Both the position numbers and the translations under genes were made by a program. Shown here in pieces: positions 7,390-15,856 of a stretch of 64,000 nt of DNA. The notes beneath the pieces were generated by a model. That model made no database searches, had not been told where the DNA came from, and was given only the letters and a program-made list of their open reading frames with translations. This DNA comes from Enterococcus saigonensis (GTDB lineage Bacteria; Bacillota; Bacilli; Lactobacillales; Enterococcaceae). Position 1 is the stretch's first letter; each line of letters starts with the position of its first letter. The DNA is taken from assembly GCF_011397115.1 (NCBI RefSeq), contig NZ_AP022822.1, forward strand, positions 563,001 to 627,000, written 5' to 3'.

Positions 7390-8103
7390 ATGACAGTAAA
7401 AAAAGGAGTCATTTTTGTTTTGCATGGTCGTAAAGATCGCGTTGTACAAACAAATATTACGGCTGTACAGCAAGCGGCAAGTAAATTAACTGTTCCTTTT
7501 GACATTGGCTTTTTAGAAGGGAAAAAGCAAACGTTAGAAGACAGCATTGTACAACTTGCGTCAAAAGGCTGCAAAGAATTTATCTTTTTGCCTGTCTTGT
7601 TATTTGCGGCAACCCATGTGAAAATTGAATTGCCGCTGCGAGCTGGGAAAGTTTTGCCACAAGATGCTGTTGCAACGTACTTGGAACCCCTTGGCACAAC
7701 GCATGCTGTTTTGCGGTTTTTAGCGGAGCAGTTAAAAGGACAGCCCAAACTTTTACCACAAGCAGTTTTATTAATTGCGCATGGAACGCCACATTTCGAC
7801 GAACCTTTTAGCCAGTTAGAAGAAATTGCTCAGAAGTTAACGTTAATTTCTGGCCGAAAAGTTTATCCGGCAAACTATCATGGCAAACATCTTTACACGG
7901 AAATTCTACAGCAATTGCCAGAGCCTTTAATTATACAACGTCTTTTTCTTACAGATGGATTTCTACCGACAAAAATCAAGCAAGATATTCTTGCAAAACG
8001 TAAAGTTAAAGATACGATTTTACCAACGTTAGCAGATAGTGTCGCAGTTGTTAAGGCAATTTTAGAAAGGTTGGCAGATAGCAATGTTACCCGTCATGCT
8101 TGA
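7390..8103 (+). CDS. sirB: Sirohydrochlorin ferrochelatase (SirB/CbiX type)
   Basis: This 237-residue protein has two related halves of the CbiX/SirB class II chelatase fold. It inserts Fe2+ into sirohydrochlorin to form siroheme, the cofactor of NirB. First-half motifs are VIFVLHGRKD (H12) and LLFAATHVKIELP (H76, the second metal-ligand His). The second half repeats the pattern as LLIAHGTPHFDEPF and FLTDGFLPTKIKQD. It follows nreC by 29 bases and overlaps the next siroheme gene by 20 bases, so it probably belongs to an nreABC-sirBC transcript. Co insertion for cobalamin is unlikely, since no cobalamin genes are near. Confidence 0.85.
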   Translation: MTVKKGVIFVLHGRKDRVVQTNITAVQQAASKLTVPFDIGFLEGKKQTLEDSIVQLASKGCKEFIFLPVLLFAATHVKIELPLRAGKVLPQDAVATYLEPLGTTHAVLRFLAEQLKGQPKLLPQAVLLIAHGTPHFDEPFSQLEEIAQKLTLISGRKVYPANYHGKHLYTEILQQLPEPLIIQRLFLTDGFLPTKIKQDILAKRKVKDTILPTLADSVAVVKAILERLADSNVTRHA

Positions 8104-8545
8104 TGTGGCTACTATGAAAATCTTGGTGGTAGGAGCAGGAACAATTGCCACAAGAAAAATTCAAAAACTGGTTGTGGCAGGAAATATACCGACCGTTATT
8201 GCACCAGTAGCAAGTGAATATGTGCAAAAGGCTGCAGCAGCGGAGAAAATTATATGGCACAAACGAGCGTATCAAATAGGGGATACAGCGGATTTTCAAA
8301 TGATTTTTATTTGTACAAATGACAGATACGTTAATAAAGAGATTTTAGCCGCCACAACACCTCTTCAATTAGTGAACGATACGACCAATAAAGCCAATAG
8401 TAATTTCTTTAATTTGGCAAGTTTTACCTATCAAGACTTTGAAATAGCACTTTCTTCTCAAGGAAAAAGTCCAAAGCAAACAAAAACCTTGAAAGAACAA
8501 CTTGTTCGACTTTTAAACCAAAATGAAGACGGTTCTCTAAAATGA
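8084..8545 (+). CDS. sirC: Precorrin-2 dehydrogenase (SirC/CysG N-terminal type)
   Basis: A short 153-residue protein corresponding to the NAD-binding domain of siroheme synthase. It oxidises precorrin-2 to sirohydrochlorin with NAD+. Visible signatures are the Rossmann loop VVGAGTIATRK (15-25), CTND with D80 at the position of the catalytic Asp, the segment VNDTTNKANSNFF (97-109) and SSQGKSP (124-130). It lacks the C-terminal methyltransferase domain of CysG and is shorter than Met8p. The start at 8084 overlaps sirB by 20 bases and has only a weak ribosome site, so coupled translation is likely. Confidence 0.85.
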   Translation: MLPVMLDVATMKILVVGAGTIATRKIQKLVVAGNIPTVIAPVASEYVQKAAAAEKIIWHKRAYQIGDTADFQMIFICTNDRYVNKEILAATTPLQLVNDTTNKANSNFFNLASFTYQDFEIALSSQGKSPKQTKTLKEQLVRLLNQNEDGSLK

Positions 8546-8558
8546 GGCTGTTTTTTTT
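8528..8558 (+). terminator. Probable terminator after the nre-sir genes
   Basis: CGG(T)TCTC pairs with GAGGCTG across a TAAAAT loop (one bulge, G-T pairs) and is followed by eight T. The stop codon of sirC lies inside the loop. This separates the sensing/siroheme genes from nirBD. Confidence 0.5.
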
Positions 8559-8655
8559 ATTTGTATACAAAAAAAACCAAGAAAGTTGAAAATATTGGCT
8601 TCATTAGTCACAGGAACAGTCAATATAAATTACTTTGTGAAATATACAGCAAATA

Positions 8656-8669
8656 TAGGGGATTCCCCA
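8656..8669 (+). promoter_or_regulatory. Candidate NreC box of the nirBD promoter
   Basis: TAGGG-GATT-CCCCA matches the staphylococcal NreC consensus TAGGG-N4-CCCTA in nine of ten defined positions, with a core palindrome GGGGATTCCCC. A weak -10 (TATTGT, 8694-8699) would place the box about 43 bases before the start point. TTGTGA at 8635-8640 is a possible half-site for a Rex- or FNR-type regulator, but its partner half is poor. Confidence 0.65.
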
Positions 8670-8729
8670 ATAGGCTTTAACACGGATTTCTTTTATTGTG
8701 AATCTATTAACAATAAAGGTGGAAAATCC

Positions 8730-11159
8730 ATGAAAGAACGTTTAGTCATAATCGGAAACGGAATGGCAGGAGTGCGGACGGTTGAAGAAATTATCAATCG
8801 TGATCCGGACCGCTATGAAATTACTATTATTGGTAAAGAAGCTTATCCAAATTACAATCGGATTATGCTATCTAATGTTTTACAAAATAAAATGACGGTT
8901 GAAGAAATTATCACCAATCCAATAGATTGGTATACAGAAAACCATATTCAATTAATCAATCATGACGAAGCTGTTGGTGTGGACACTCAAAATAAAATTA
9001 TTACTACAAATTCTGGGCAAGTAGTTTCTTTTGACAAACTAATTTTTGCCACAGGGTCACATCCATTTATCTTACCTATTCCCGGTGCAGATAAAAAAGG
9101 TGTCGTGGCTTTTCGAACAATTGATGACACGGTTGAGATGTTACAAGCAGCGGCCAAATACAAAAAGGCAGTAGTCATTGGGGGTGGTCTTTTAGGATTA
9201 GAAGCCGCTAAAGGATTGCAAGATCAAGGAATGGATGTTACGGTTGTCCACTTAGCTAAGTGGCTGATGGAAACGCAATTGGATGAAAAAGCAGGGAAAC
9301 TCTTACAAGAAGAATTGGAAAGTCAGGGATTGAAATTTTTACTCGAACACAATACCCAGGAAATTTTGGGAAATGAACGGGTAAGTGGGATGCGCTTTGC
9401 TGATGGCAGTGAAATGGGAACTGATTTAATTGTAATGTCAATTGGGATTCGACCAGCAGCAGAATTAGCACGCGAGATTGGTTTGACTGTTAATCGTGGT
9501 ATTGTTGTAAATGACTATATGGAAACGAACTTGCCTAATATTTACGCAGTTGGAGAATGTGCTGAACATAATGGTATCTGCTATGGGCTTGTGGCGCCTT
9601 TATTTGAACAAGGTAAAGTATTGGCAGATAAATTAACAAATCAAGCAGATATTACCCCTTATCAAGGCTCTACGACATTTACTTCTTTGAAAGTCTCTGG
9701 TGCAGATCTTTATTCTGCTGGAAATGTCGTGAATACTGAAGGGTTAGAAAGTATTGAAGCTTTTGATAGTAGTAGCAAAAAATATAAAAAGATTTTCTTA
9801 AAAGAAGGAAAAATTACAGGTATCGTTTTGTATGGGGATACTGAAGATGGCAGTCGTTATTACAACATGATGAAAAAAGGGCAATCCTTAGATGAATTGC
9901 AAACAATTGCTGTTTTACAAGCAATTGGCGAAGGTGCTGGCACTGGCGATGATGTTTTATCTTGGGATGAGGATGAAACAGTTTGTGGTTGTAATGGCGT
10001 TTCAAAAGGTGACATTTTACGCGCGATTCGAGAAAAAGGATTAACCAGTGTGGCTGAAGTTGGAAAAGTTACAAAGGCTGGAACTTCATGTGGTAAATGT
10101 AAACCACAAGTTCAAACGTTGTTAGAAGCAGAACTTGGAGATAGCGTGACCGCCGCTAGCGGGATGTGTGGCTGTACGGAGTTAAATCGAGATCAAGTCG
10201 TAACTCAGATTTATGCCAAACATTTATTAAGTACCAAAGAAGTTTTCGACACGTTGGGTTGGAAAAATCCAGAGGGTTGTCCCAAATGTCGTCCAGCTGT
10301 TAACTTTTATTTAAACGTCGCATGGCCTAAAGAACATGAAGACGAACGTGAATCTCGCGTTGTGAATGAACGGATGCATGCCAATATTCAAAAAGATGGT
10401 ACTTTTTCAGTTATTCCCCGGATGCGTGGTGGTCAGACAACTCCACAACAGTTATTAAAATTGGCACAAGTAGCAGAAAAATACAACGTACCGTTAGTCA
10501 AAGTCACAGGTTCCCAGCGCATTGGACTTTACGGCGTGAAAAAGGCTGACTTGCCAAAAATATGGGAAGAATTAGATATGGTTGCAGCCCAAGCTTACGG
10601 CAAAGTATTTCGCTCAGTTAAAACGTGTGTGGGAAAAAGTTTCTGCCGTTTTGGGACCCAAGATACTATGGGCTTAGGTGTGAAACTAGAAGAAACATTT
10701 GAATACTTAGATACACCCCATAAATTTAAAGTGGGCGTATCTGGTTGTCCTAGAAGTTGTGTAGAGTCTGCTGTTAAAGACTTTGGAATTATCGGTGTGG
10801 AAAATGGTTTCCAAGTGATGATTGGTGGAAATGGCGGAACAGAGTTAGTGGCAGCCAAAATGTTAGGAACTTTTGCAACAGAAGCAGAAGTCATTGAACT
10901 TTGTGGAGCAATGTTACAATATTATCGTGAAACAGGTATTTATGGTGAACGGACAGCACCTTGGTTAGAACGGATGGGCTTTGATAATGTGAAGGCAGTT
11001 TTATTAGATGCAAAAAAACGTGAAGAGTTGTGGGCAGCCTTAACGGAATCATTAGAAGCCAAAGGGCAACGCGATCCATGGGGACCAATTACAAAAGATG
11101 TTGATTTGCGAGAAAAAATGTATACAATTGAAAAACCAGAAAAAGTGGAGGTTTACTAA
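8730..11159 (+). CDS. nirB: Nitrite reductase (NADH) large subunit NirB
   Basis: A cytosolic 809-residue enzyme that reduces nitrite to ammonium with six electrons from NADH. The ATG at 8730 has AAAGGTGG upstream; the open frame extends further back to 8586 only because the promoter region is open. Domains in order: FAD/NAD oxidoreductase (VIIGNGMAG at 6-14; second Rossmann loop VIGGGLLGLEAA), a BFD-type [2Fe-2S] domain with C419, C421, C454 and C457, a second Cys-rich segment (GMCGC ... GCPKC), and the sulfite/nitrite reductase half with siroheme-[4Fe-4S] ligands C633, C639, C673 and C677 (GCPRSC). Length and motifs look intact. Its stop overlaps the nirD start. Confidence 0.97.
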   Translation: MKERLVIIGNGMAGVRTVEEIINRDPDRYEITIIGKEAYPNYNRIMLSNVLQNKMTVEEIITNPIDWYTENHIQLINHDEAVGVDTQNKIITTNSGQVVSFDKLIFATGSHPFILPIPGADKKGVVAFRTIDDTVEMLQAAAKYKKAVVIGGGLLGLEAAKGLQDQGMDVTVVHLAKWLMETQLDEKAGKLLQEELESQGLKFLLEHNTQEILGNERVSGMRFADGSEMGTDLIVMSIGIRPAAELAREIGLTVNRGIVVNDYMETNLPNIYAVGECAEHNGICYGLVAPLFEQGKVLADKLTNQADITPYQGSTTFTSLKVSGADLYSAGNVVNTEGLESIEAFDSSSKKYKKIFLKEGKITGIVLYGDTEDGSRYYNMMKKGQSLDELQTIAVLQAIGEGAGTGDDVLSWDEDETVCGCNGVSKGDILRAIREKGLTSVAEVGKVTKAGTSCGKCKPQVQTLLEAELGDSVTAASGMCGCTELNRDQVVTQIYAKHLLSTKEVFDTLGWKNPEGCPKCRPAVNFYLNVAWPKEHEDERESRVVNERMHANIQKDGTFSVIPRMRGGQTTPQQLLKLAQVAEKYNVPLVKVTGSQRIGLYGVKKADLPKIWEELDMVAAQAYGKVFRSVKTCVGKSFCRFGTQDTMGLGVKLEETFEYLDTPHKFKVGVSGCPRSCVESAVKDFGIIGVENGFQVMIGGNGGTELVAAKMLGTFATEAEVIELCGAMLQYYRETGIYGERTAPWLERMGFDNVKAVLLDAKKREELWAALTESLEAKGQRDPWGPITKDVDLREKMYTIEKPEKVEVY

Positions 11160-11461
11160 TGAAAGTTTTGGCCACCAAAAAAAATAAATTAATTCCTCGT
11201 GTAGGACGTCTGGTTACCCTTAATGATGAAAAAATTGCGATTTTTATGACTTCTGAAGGTAATATCTATGCTTTAGCTGACTATTGTCCTTTAACGGAAG
11301 GCCCAATTTTAGAAGGTATGGTTTCAGGAGAATACGTCTATGAACCGATGCGTGACTATAAAATCTCTCTTGTAGACGGCAGGATTCAAGAACCAGATGA
11401 GGGTCAGATTAAGACTTATCCTGTTATTTTGGAAGAAGATAAGGTGTACGTTGAAATTTAA
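11159..11461 (+). CDS. nirD: Nitrite reductase (NADH) small subunit NirD
   Basis: This 100-residue protein has the Rieske-like fold of NirD but, like other NirD proteins, lacks the Cys-His pairs that bind a Rieske cluster (the segment is DYCPLTEGPILEGMVSGEY). It partners NirB. The start codon shares one base with the nirB stop (TAATG), so the two subunits are translationally coupled. The stop TAA ends at 11461. No nitrite or nitrate transporter follows it in the window. Confidence 0.93.
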   Translation: MKVLATKKNKLIPRVGRLVTLNDEKIAIFMTSEGNIYALADYCPLTEGPILEGMVSGEYVYEPMRDYKISLVDGRIQEPDEGQIKTYPVILEEDKVYVEI

Positions 11462-11489
11462 ATTTTAGGATAATAATTTAAGATAAGAC

Positions 11490-11557
11490 AATACCCAAAT
11501 ACAAACTTAGGTGGCATTAAATGTAACTTTGATGCTAGTAGGAGCGGTTTGGGTATT
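11490..11557 (+). promoter_or_regulatory. Structured element between nirD and hemD
   Basis: AATACCCAAA (11490-11499) pairs perfectly with TTTGGGTATT (11548-11557) around a 48-base interior holding a smaller GCAT...ATGC pair. The 3' side is not followed by a good T tract, and the hemD ribosome site lies 10-15 bases further on. It could be a processing hairpin, a leaky terminator or a cis-regulatory leader. Confidence 0.45.
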
Positions 11558-11577
11558 TCTATTAGGAAGGGAAGAGT

Positions 11578-12267
11578 ATGGGAGAAGGACGAATTTTGCT
11601 AACACGCATAGCGGAATTAAATGAATCCGATCAGTTTTTTTTTACCACGCATGGTTATGAAACAGAAATTTTACCTTTAACCGAAATTTCCTTGCGAAAT
11701 TTATCTGCTAAAGAAATTGAAGAAATTAAAACAACCCAGTGGCTTTTTTTTACAAGCCAAGTACCAGTAGCCAATGTTTTAAAATATGCACACCCTAGTG
11801 TTAAAATCGCTGTGATTGGGCAAAAAACTGCTCAGGCGGTGATAAAAGCTGGCTTTACTCCGACTTTTATTAGTCCTAAAGAAACAAAAGACATGTTATT
11901 AAGCACTTGGCAGAAAATTTATCCTACCCAAACACGTATTTTATATCCGAAAAGTCAGTTAGCTGAGAATGGTTTGGAGACAATATTAGCCGCACATCAA
12001 GTTAAAAGTTTTGTTGCCTATGAGAATATTTTTCCAAAAGAGAGTCAAAAGAAACTGCAAAAGGTATTGCGAGCAAAAAAAATTACCGCTGTATATTTTA
12101 CCAGTCCTTCTTCTTGGCACCGTTTTATGGCGGTGTATCAAGAGTCGTTTCAATATCCGTTGCAATTTTTTGCAATTGGTGAAACGACCAAAAAGGCGAT
12201 TGAAAAATCTGGCTATACTGCAATATTGAAAAAAGATGTAGCGAAGATTAGTAAAAAAAATTGTTAG
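11578..12267 (+). CDS. hemD: Uroporphyrinogen-III synthase HemD
   Basis: A 229-residue protein of the HemD family, which closes hydroxymethylbilane to uroporphyrinogen III, the precursor of siroheme (and heme). The fold shows as two alternating domains with family motifs ILLTRIAEL at the start, WLFFTSQVPVANVL, IAVIGQKTAQAV, ILYPKSQLAENGL, VYFTSPSSWHRFM and FFAIGETTKKAIEKSG. It follows nirD with about 115 bases between. This position suggests it serves siroheme supply for NirB. The earlier enzymes (HemA, L, B, C) and the uroporphyrinogen methyltransferase are not in this window. Confidence 0.85.
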   Translation: MGEGRILLTRIAELNESDQFFFTTHGYETEILPLTEISLRNLSAKEIEEIKTTQWLFFTSQVPVANVLKYAHPSVKIAVIGQKTAQAVIKAGFTPTFISPKETKDMLLSTWQKIYPTQTRILYPKSQLAENGLETILAAHQVKSFVAYENIFPKESQKKLQKVLRAKKITAVYFTSPSSWHRFMAVYQESFQYPLQFFAIGETTKKAIEKSGYTAILKKDVAKISKKNC

Positions 12268-12274
12268 AATTTTC

Positions 12275-12303
12275 TTGACAATGAAAAGACAGCTGTATAC
12301 AAT
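12275..12303 (+). promoter_or_regulatory. SigA promoter of the T-box leader
   Basis: TTGACA (12275-12280), a 17-base spacer and TACAAT (12298-12303) form a near-consensus vegetative promoter just after hemD. Confidence 0.85.
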
Positions 12304-12309
12304 GAATGC

Positions 12310-12590
12310 AATAAATAAAAGTAATGACAAGAAATAGTAAGTAAAAATAAGAAGACAGGAAGTTGCCGGTAATTGAGAGGCGCGGGACTATTTTTACTGA
12401 ATTCCTCTTTGAACTTCGCACCGAATAAAGTAGGCTGCGACGGATGGTGTGCCTTCGTTAAACTAGCCAGGGTATATGTATTTTTGTACCTATTGAGGTA
12501 GTTTTGCGTAAGCGGACTATAAAAAAAGGTGGTAACACGAGTCTATTTTAAGACCCCGTCCTTTCTTAGGAAAGGACGGGGTCTTTTTCT
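12310..12590 (+). ncRNA. T-box leader, probable tRNA-Phe sensor
   Basis: This 280-base leader precedes DAHP synthase. The T-box element AGGTGGTAACACGAG (12527-12541) can pair with uncharged tRNA CCA ends. It is followed by a strong terminator, AGACCCCGTCCTTT / AAAGGACGGGGTCT (12551-12564 and 12571-12584), with a T tract. In stem I, TACTGAATTCCTCTTTGA resembles the usual specifier-loop context GAA-XYZ-x-CTTTGA, giving TTC (Phe) at 12402-12404. An adjacent TACCT/AGGTA hairpin lies before the antiterminator. Low charged tRNA-Phe would allow read-through. The T-box call is firm; the Phe assignment is an inference from context. Confidence 0.9.
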
Positions 12591-12625
12591 TTGTCGTAAA
12601 TTTAAAAATAAAGGAGTAAAAGGGT

Positions 12626-13651
12626 ATGTTCAAAGCAATCAGCAAAAAAATTAATGCAGAATCAGTTAAATCATTAGCAAAATTAACAGAAGAACAGGCT
12701 GCACAAAAAAAGGCACGAGATTTGGAATTGGAAAAAATCATCACAGGAGAAGATGAACGCATGTTGTTAATTATTGGTCCATGTTCTGCCCATGAGGAAG
12801 AGGCAGTAATGGAATATGCTCATCGTTTAGCTAAATTACAAGCTGAGGTTTGTGATAAAGTATTTATGGTACCACGTATTTATACCAACAAGCCTCGTAC
12901 AAATGGTGACGGCTATAAAGGACTTTTACACCAACAAAATCCAAATGGAGAAAGCAATTTGATTCGTGGGATTGTTTCCGTGCGTAAATTACACAAACGT
13001 GTTTTAACGGAAACAGGTTTAACAACGGCAGATGAAATGCTTTATCCTGAAAATTTAGAATTTGTTGAAGACTTAGTAAGTTATATTGCAGTAGGTGCAC
13101 GTTCTGTAGAAGACCAACAACATCGTTTTGTAGCCAGTGGTATTGATCAGCCAACTGGAATGAAAAACCCGACTAGCGGGAATCTGACAGTCCTATTTAA
13201 TTCCTTGTATGCTGCCCAACAAAAACAAGAGTTCATTTATAATGGTGCTGAAGTAGAATCTTCTTCCAATCCATTAGCACACGTTGTTTTACGTGGTGGA
13301 TTAAATGAGGTGGGAAAAAATATGCCAAATTATCACTATGAAGATTTAATTGAAGTCACCAACCGTTATGCAGCGGGAAATTTCAAAAATCCGTTTGTAG
13401 TGGTAGATACTAACCATGATAATTCAGGAAAACAATATTTAGAACAAATTCGAATTGTCAAAGAAACATTGGAAAATCGCAATTACAACGAAAAAATTAG
13501 AAAAATGGTGCGCGGCTTCATGATTGAAAGTTTTATTGAAGATGGCCGCCAAGAACCAGACGGGACGGTCTTTGGGCAATCTATTACTGATCCATGTCTG
13601 GGCTGGGATAAAACAGAAGATTTGGTTCGGTATATAGCAAAACACGCCTAA
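12626..13651 (+). CDS. aroF: 3-deoxy-7-phosphoheptulonate synthase (DAHP synthase, AroG/AroF type)
   Basis: A 341-residue class I DAHP synthase that condenses phosphoenolpyruvate and erythrose-4-phosphate, the first step of the shikimate pathway. Family motifs are LLIIGPCSAHEEEAV, MVPRIYTNKPRT, GYKGLLHQQNPN, GARSVEDQQHR, NPTSGNL, VVLRGG and VVVDTNHDNSGKQ. Length matches the Phe/Tyr-sensitive E. coli type. The start is ATG with AAGGAG eleven bases upstream. Transcription is controlled by the T-box leader. A probable Phe specifier suggests that this is the phenylalanine-responsive isoenzyme. Confidence 0.95.
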   Translation: MFKAISKKINAESVKSLAKLTEEQAAQKKARDLELEKIITGEDERMLLIIGPCSAHEEEAVMEYAHRLAKLQAEVCDKVFMVPRIYTNKPRTNGDGYKGLLHQQNPNGESNLIRGIVSVRKLHKRVLTETGLTTADEMLYPENLEFVEDLVSYIAVGARSVEDQQHRFVASGIDQPTGMKNPTSGNLTVLFNSLYAAQQKQEFIYNGAEVESSSNPLAHVVLRGGLNEVGKNMPNYHYEDLIEVTNRYAAGNFKNPFVVVDTNHDNSGKQYLEQIRIVKETLENRNYNEKIRKMVRGFMIESFIEDGRQEPDGTVFGQSITDPCLGWDKTEDLVRYIAKHA

Positions 13652-14016
13652 GAATAAAAATGGATTCTCGTCATGGGAAATAAAATAACTCAAGATAATT
13701 TATCTTGGCTTATTCTTTTGCTAAAAAACATCCCAATTATTACGATAGCACTTTCAAGATTATTTTATCCTAAAAATTTATTGTGAATAAGATAACCCCA
13801 ATGAATGAATAAAGAGAAAGCTAACTATGATTGTTAGCGGTAATAATTTGAATATTGAGAAAATAATAACTTTTAAAATCGCATAGTACTAGGTTATTGG
13901 TGTAAAAGGAATTTCAATAATTATTCAGCTTATCTAAAAAAAATTACAAAAGAAACGTATGATTTTTGACTAGAATAACTTATAATATTGTTATCGTATA
14001 AAGAGAGGATAGAGAT
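13652..14016. other. Intergenic region between aroF and the YfcC-type gene
   Basis: The stretch is AT-rich. CAAGAT-AATTT-ATCTTG (13691-13707) followed by T-rich sequence is a weak terminator for aroF. TATAAT near 13981 is a possible -10 box for the next gene, but no convincing -35 box is seen. No open frame worth calling. Confidence 0.4.
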
Positions 14017-15741
14017 ATGAAGAACAAGAAAAAACGTGATTTAACAAAAATGCGTACGCCCCATACTTATGTCATTATTTTTATGGTTGTTATCGCGGCG
14101 TGGCTGTTGACGTTTATTGTGCCAGCAGGTAAATTTTCCACCACTGAAGTTGAGTACAAAGACGCTAATGGCGAAGTAGCAACACGGACAGTCTTGGAAC
14201 AAGACACCTTCCGTTATGATTACCCCTTGAATAAAGAGTTTGTTTTTGACAAACTGGAGGATTTAGCAGGTAATCAAACAGAGTTAGATGAGTTAGATGT
14301 TGCCAAAGAAGACGTTGAAGGTGTTATTAAAGAAGGTGAAAGTAAACTTTCACAAGAAACACTAGACGGCATTAATCTGACAGATGATGCGCTGTATAAA
14401 TTATATGGTGACAAAATTTACGATAAGTCAGAAAAGCTACACAAAACCGCTAAGATTTGGGGAACTGATGATTTTAATGGTTTTGGTTTCTTGAATTTTG
14501 TTTTTGAAGGTTTAGTTTCTGGTGATAAGTATGGTTCAGCCGTTGGGATTGTTGCTTTAATTCTAGTTGTTGGTGGTGCTTTTGGGATTATTATGCGCAC
14601 CGGAGCAATCGATGCAGGAATTTTTGCTTTTATTTCCAAAACACGTGGCTTGGAACGACTAGCAATTCCATTGCTGTTTTTTGCCTTTTCTTTTGGTGGT
14701 GCAACTTTTGGAATGGCCGAAGAGGTTATTCCGTTTTCAATGGTGATGGTACCTTTTGTCATAGCGTTGGGTTATGACTCGATTGTTGCGGTTACGGTAA
14801 CCTATGTTGCTTCCCAGGTGGGGAACGCGGCTTCTTGGATGAGTCCTTTTAGTGTGGCAGTAGCGCAAGGAATTGCTGGCATCCCAGTCTTATCCGGCGC
14901 AACTTTCCGTTTAATTATGTGGTTTGTTATTACGGCGCTTTCTGCGTTATACTTATCACTTTATGCAGAACGTATTCGTAAAAATCCAATGAAATCAGAA
15001 GTTTATGAATCTGATGCGCATTTCCGTGATCAAATTCAAAAAACAAATGAGGAAAAGAAACCTTTCTTATTAGGGCACAAATTAATTTTATTGGAAATGT
15101 TAGTCGTATTAATTTGGATCGTTTGGGGTGTAACGCAGCAAGGCTATTATATTCCTGAAATTGCATCTCAATTCTTTGTAATGGGCTTAGTGGCCGGTAT
15201 TATTGCAGTATTATTTAAACTTGATGAAATGGGTTGGAATGATATTGCCAAAAGTTTCCAAAGCGGTGCTGCCGATTTAGCCGGAACGGCGATTGTTGTT
15301 GGTATGGCAAAAGGAATTTTACTTGTTTTAGGTGGTTCAGATGCGAATATGCCATCTGCCTTAAACACGATGTTGCATAGTGTTGGTGGTTTATTAAGTG
15401 GAGTACCAGCAATGGTTGGTGCTTGGGCAATGTATGTTTTCCAAAGTTTATTCAATTTGGTTGTTACTTCAAACTCTGGACAAGCAGCTTTAACAATGCC
15501 AATTATGGCGCCACTTGCTGACCTTGTAGGTGTTTCTCGCCAAGTTGCAGTTTTGGCTTACCAATTAGGGGCAGGATTTGTCGATGCGTTTACACCAGTT
15601 TCAGCAAGCTTAATCGGTGTTTTAGGTGTTGCACATATCGAGTGGGCAAAATGGGCGAAGTTCCAAATCAAGATGCAAGGTTTCTTCTTTGTCCTGGGTT
15701 CTATCTTTATCATTATTGCCATTGCCGTAGGGCTTCAATAA
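14017..15741 (+). CDS. YfcC/ArcD-like anaerobic C4-dicarboxylate or basic amino acid carrier
   Basis: An integral membrane protein of 574 residues, in the YfcC family that also includes arginine/ornithine antiporter-like members. TM1 (about 18-36) is followed by an unusually acidic extracellular loop (about 38-160), then a dozen or so hydrophobic segments. Conserved stretches include GGAFGIIMRTGAID, FSFGGATFGMAEEVIPF, YVASQVGNAASWMSPFSVAV and VTSNSGQAALTMPIMAPLAD, the last two being the paired re-entrant loop motifs of the family. Gene is single, with its own terminator. The substrate cannot be fixed from sequence; amino acid, dipeptide or carboxylate are all possible. Confidence 0.8.
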   Translation: MKNKKKRDLTKMRTPHTYVIIFMVVIAAWLLTFIVPAGKFSTTEVEYKDANGEVATRTVLEQDTFRYDYPLNKEFVFDKLEDLAGNQTELDELDVAKEDVEGVIKEGESKLSQETLDGINLTDDALYKLYGDKIYDKSEKLHKTAKIWGTDDFNGFGFLNFVFEGLVSGDKYGSAVGIVALILVVGGAFGIIMRTGAIDAGIFAFISKTRGLERLAIPLLFFAFSFGGATFGMAEEVIPFSMVMVPFVIALGYDSIVAVTVTYVASQVGNAASWMSPFSVAVAQGIAGIPVLSGATFRLIMWFVITALSALYLSLYAERIRKNPMKSEVYESDAHFRDQIQKTNEEKKPFLLGHKLILLEMLVVLIWIVWGVTQQGYYIPEIASQFFVMGLVAGIIAVLFKLDEMGWNDIAKSFQSGAADLAGTAIVVGMAKGILLVLGGSDANMPSALNTMLHSVGGLLSGVPAMVGAWAMYVFQSLFNLVVTSNSGQAALTMPIMAPLADLVGVSRQVAVLAYQLGAGFVDAFTPVSASLIGVLGVAHIEWAKWAKFQIKMQGFFFVLGSIFIIIAIAVGLQ

Positions 15742-15750
15742 ATTTTATTT

Positions 15751-15780
15751 AACTTTCTCTTTTTAGAGAAAGTTTTTTTT
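15751..15780 (+). terminator. Terminator after the YfcC-type gene
   Basis: AACTTTCTCT pairs with AGAGAAAGTT across a four-base loop, followed by a run of T. Confidence 0.85.
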
Positions 15781-15810
15781 AGGAGCTTTTTGATTTTTTA
15801 TAATGGAACA

Positions 15811-15854
15811 AAAAGAACGACTTTCAAAATGTGATTTTTGAAAGTCGTTCTTTT
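15811..15854. terminator. Terminator of the metallophosphoesterase gene
   Basis: AAAAGAACGACTTTCAAAA pairs with TTTTGAAAGTCGTTCTTTT. It lies just past the stop of the minus-strand gene and is symmetric enough to act on both strands. Confidence 0.85.
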
Positions 15855-15856
15855 AT

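Noticed and set aside
8635..8652. Rex or FNR site (TTGTGA...CAGCAA) before nirB
   Set aside because: Only the first half-site fits; the second differs in three of six positions.
8586..8729. N-terminal extension of NirB
   Set aside because: The extra 48 codons include the NreC box and promoter, and NirB homologues start at the residue of ATG 8730.
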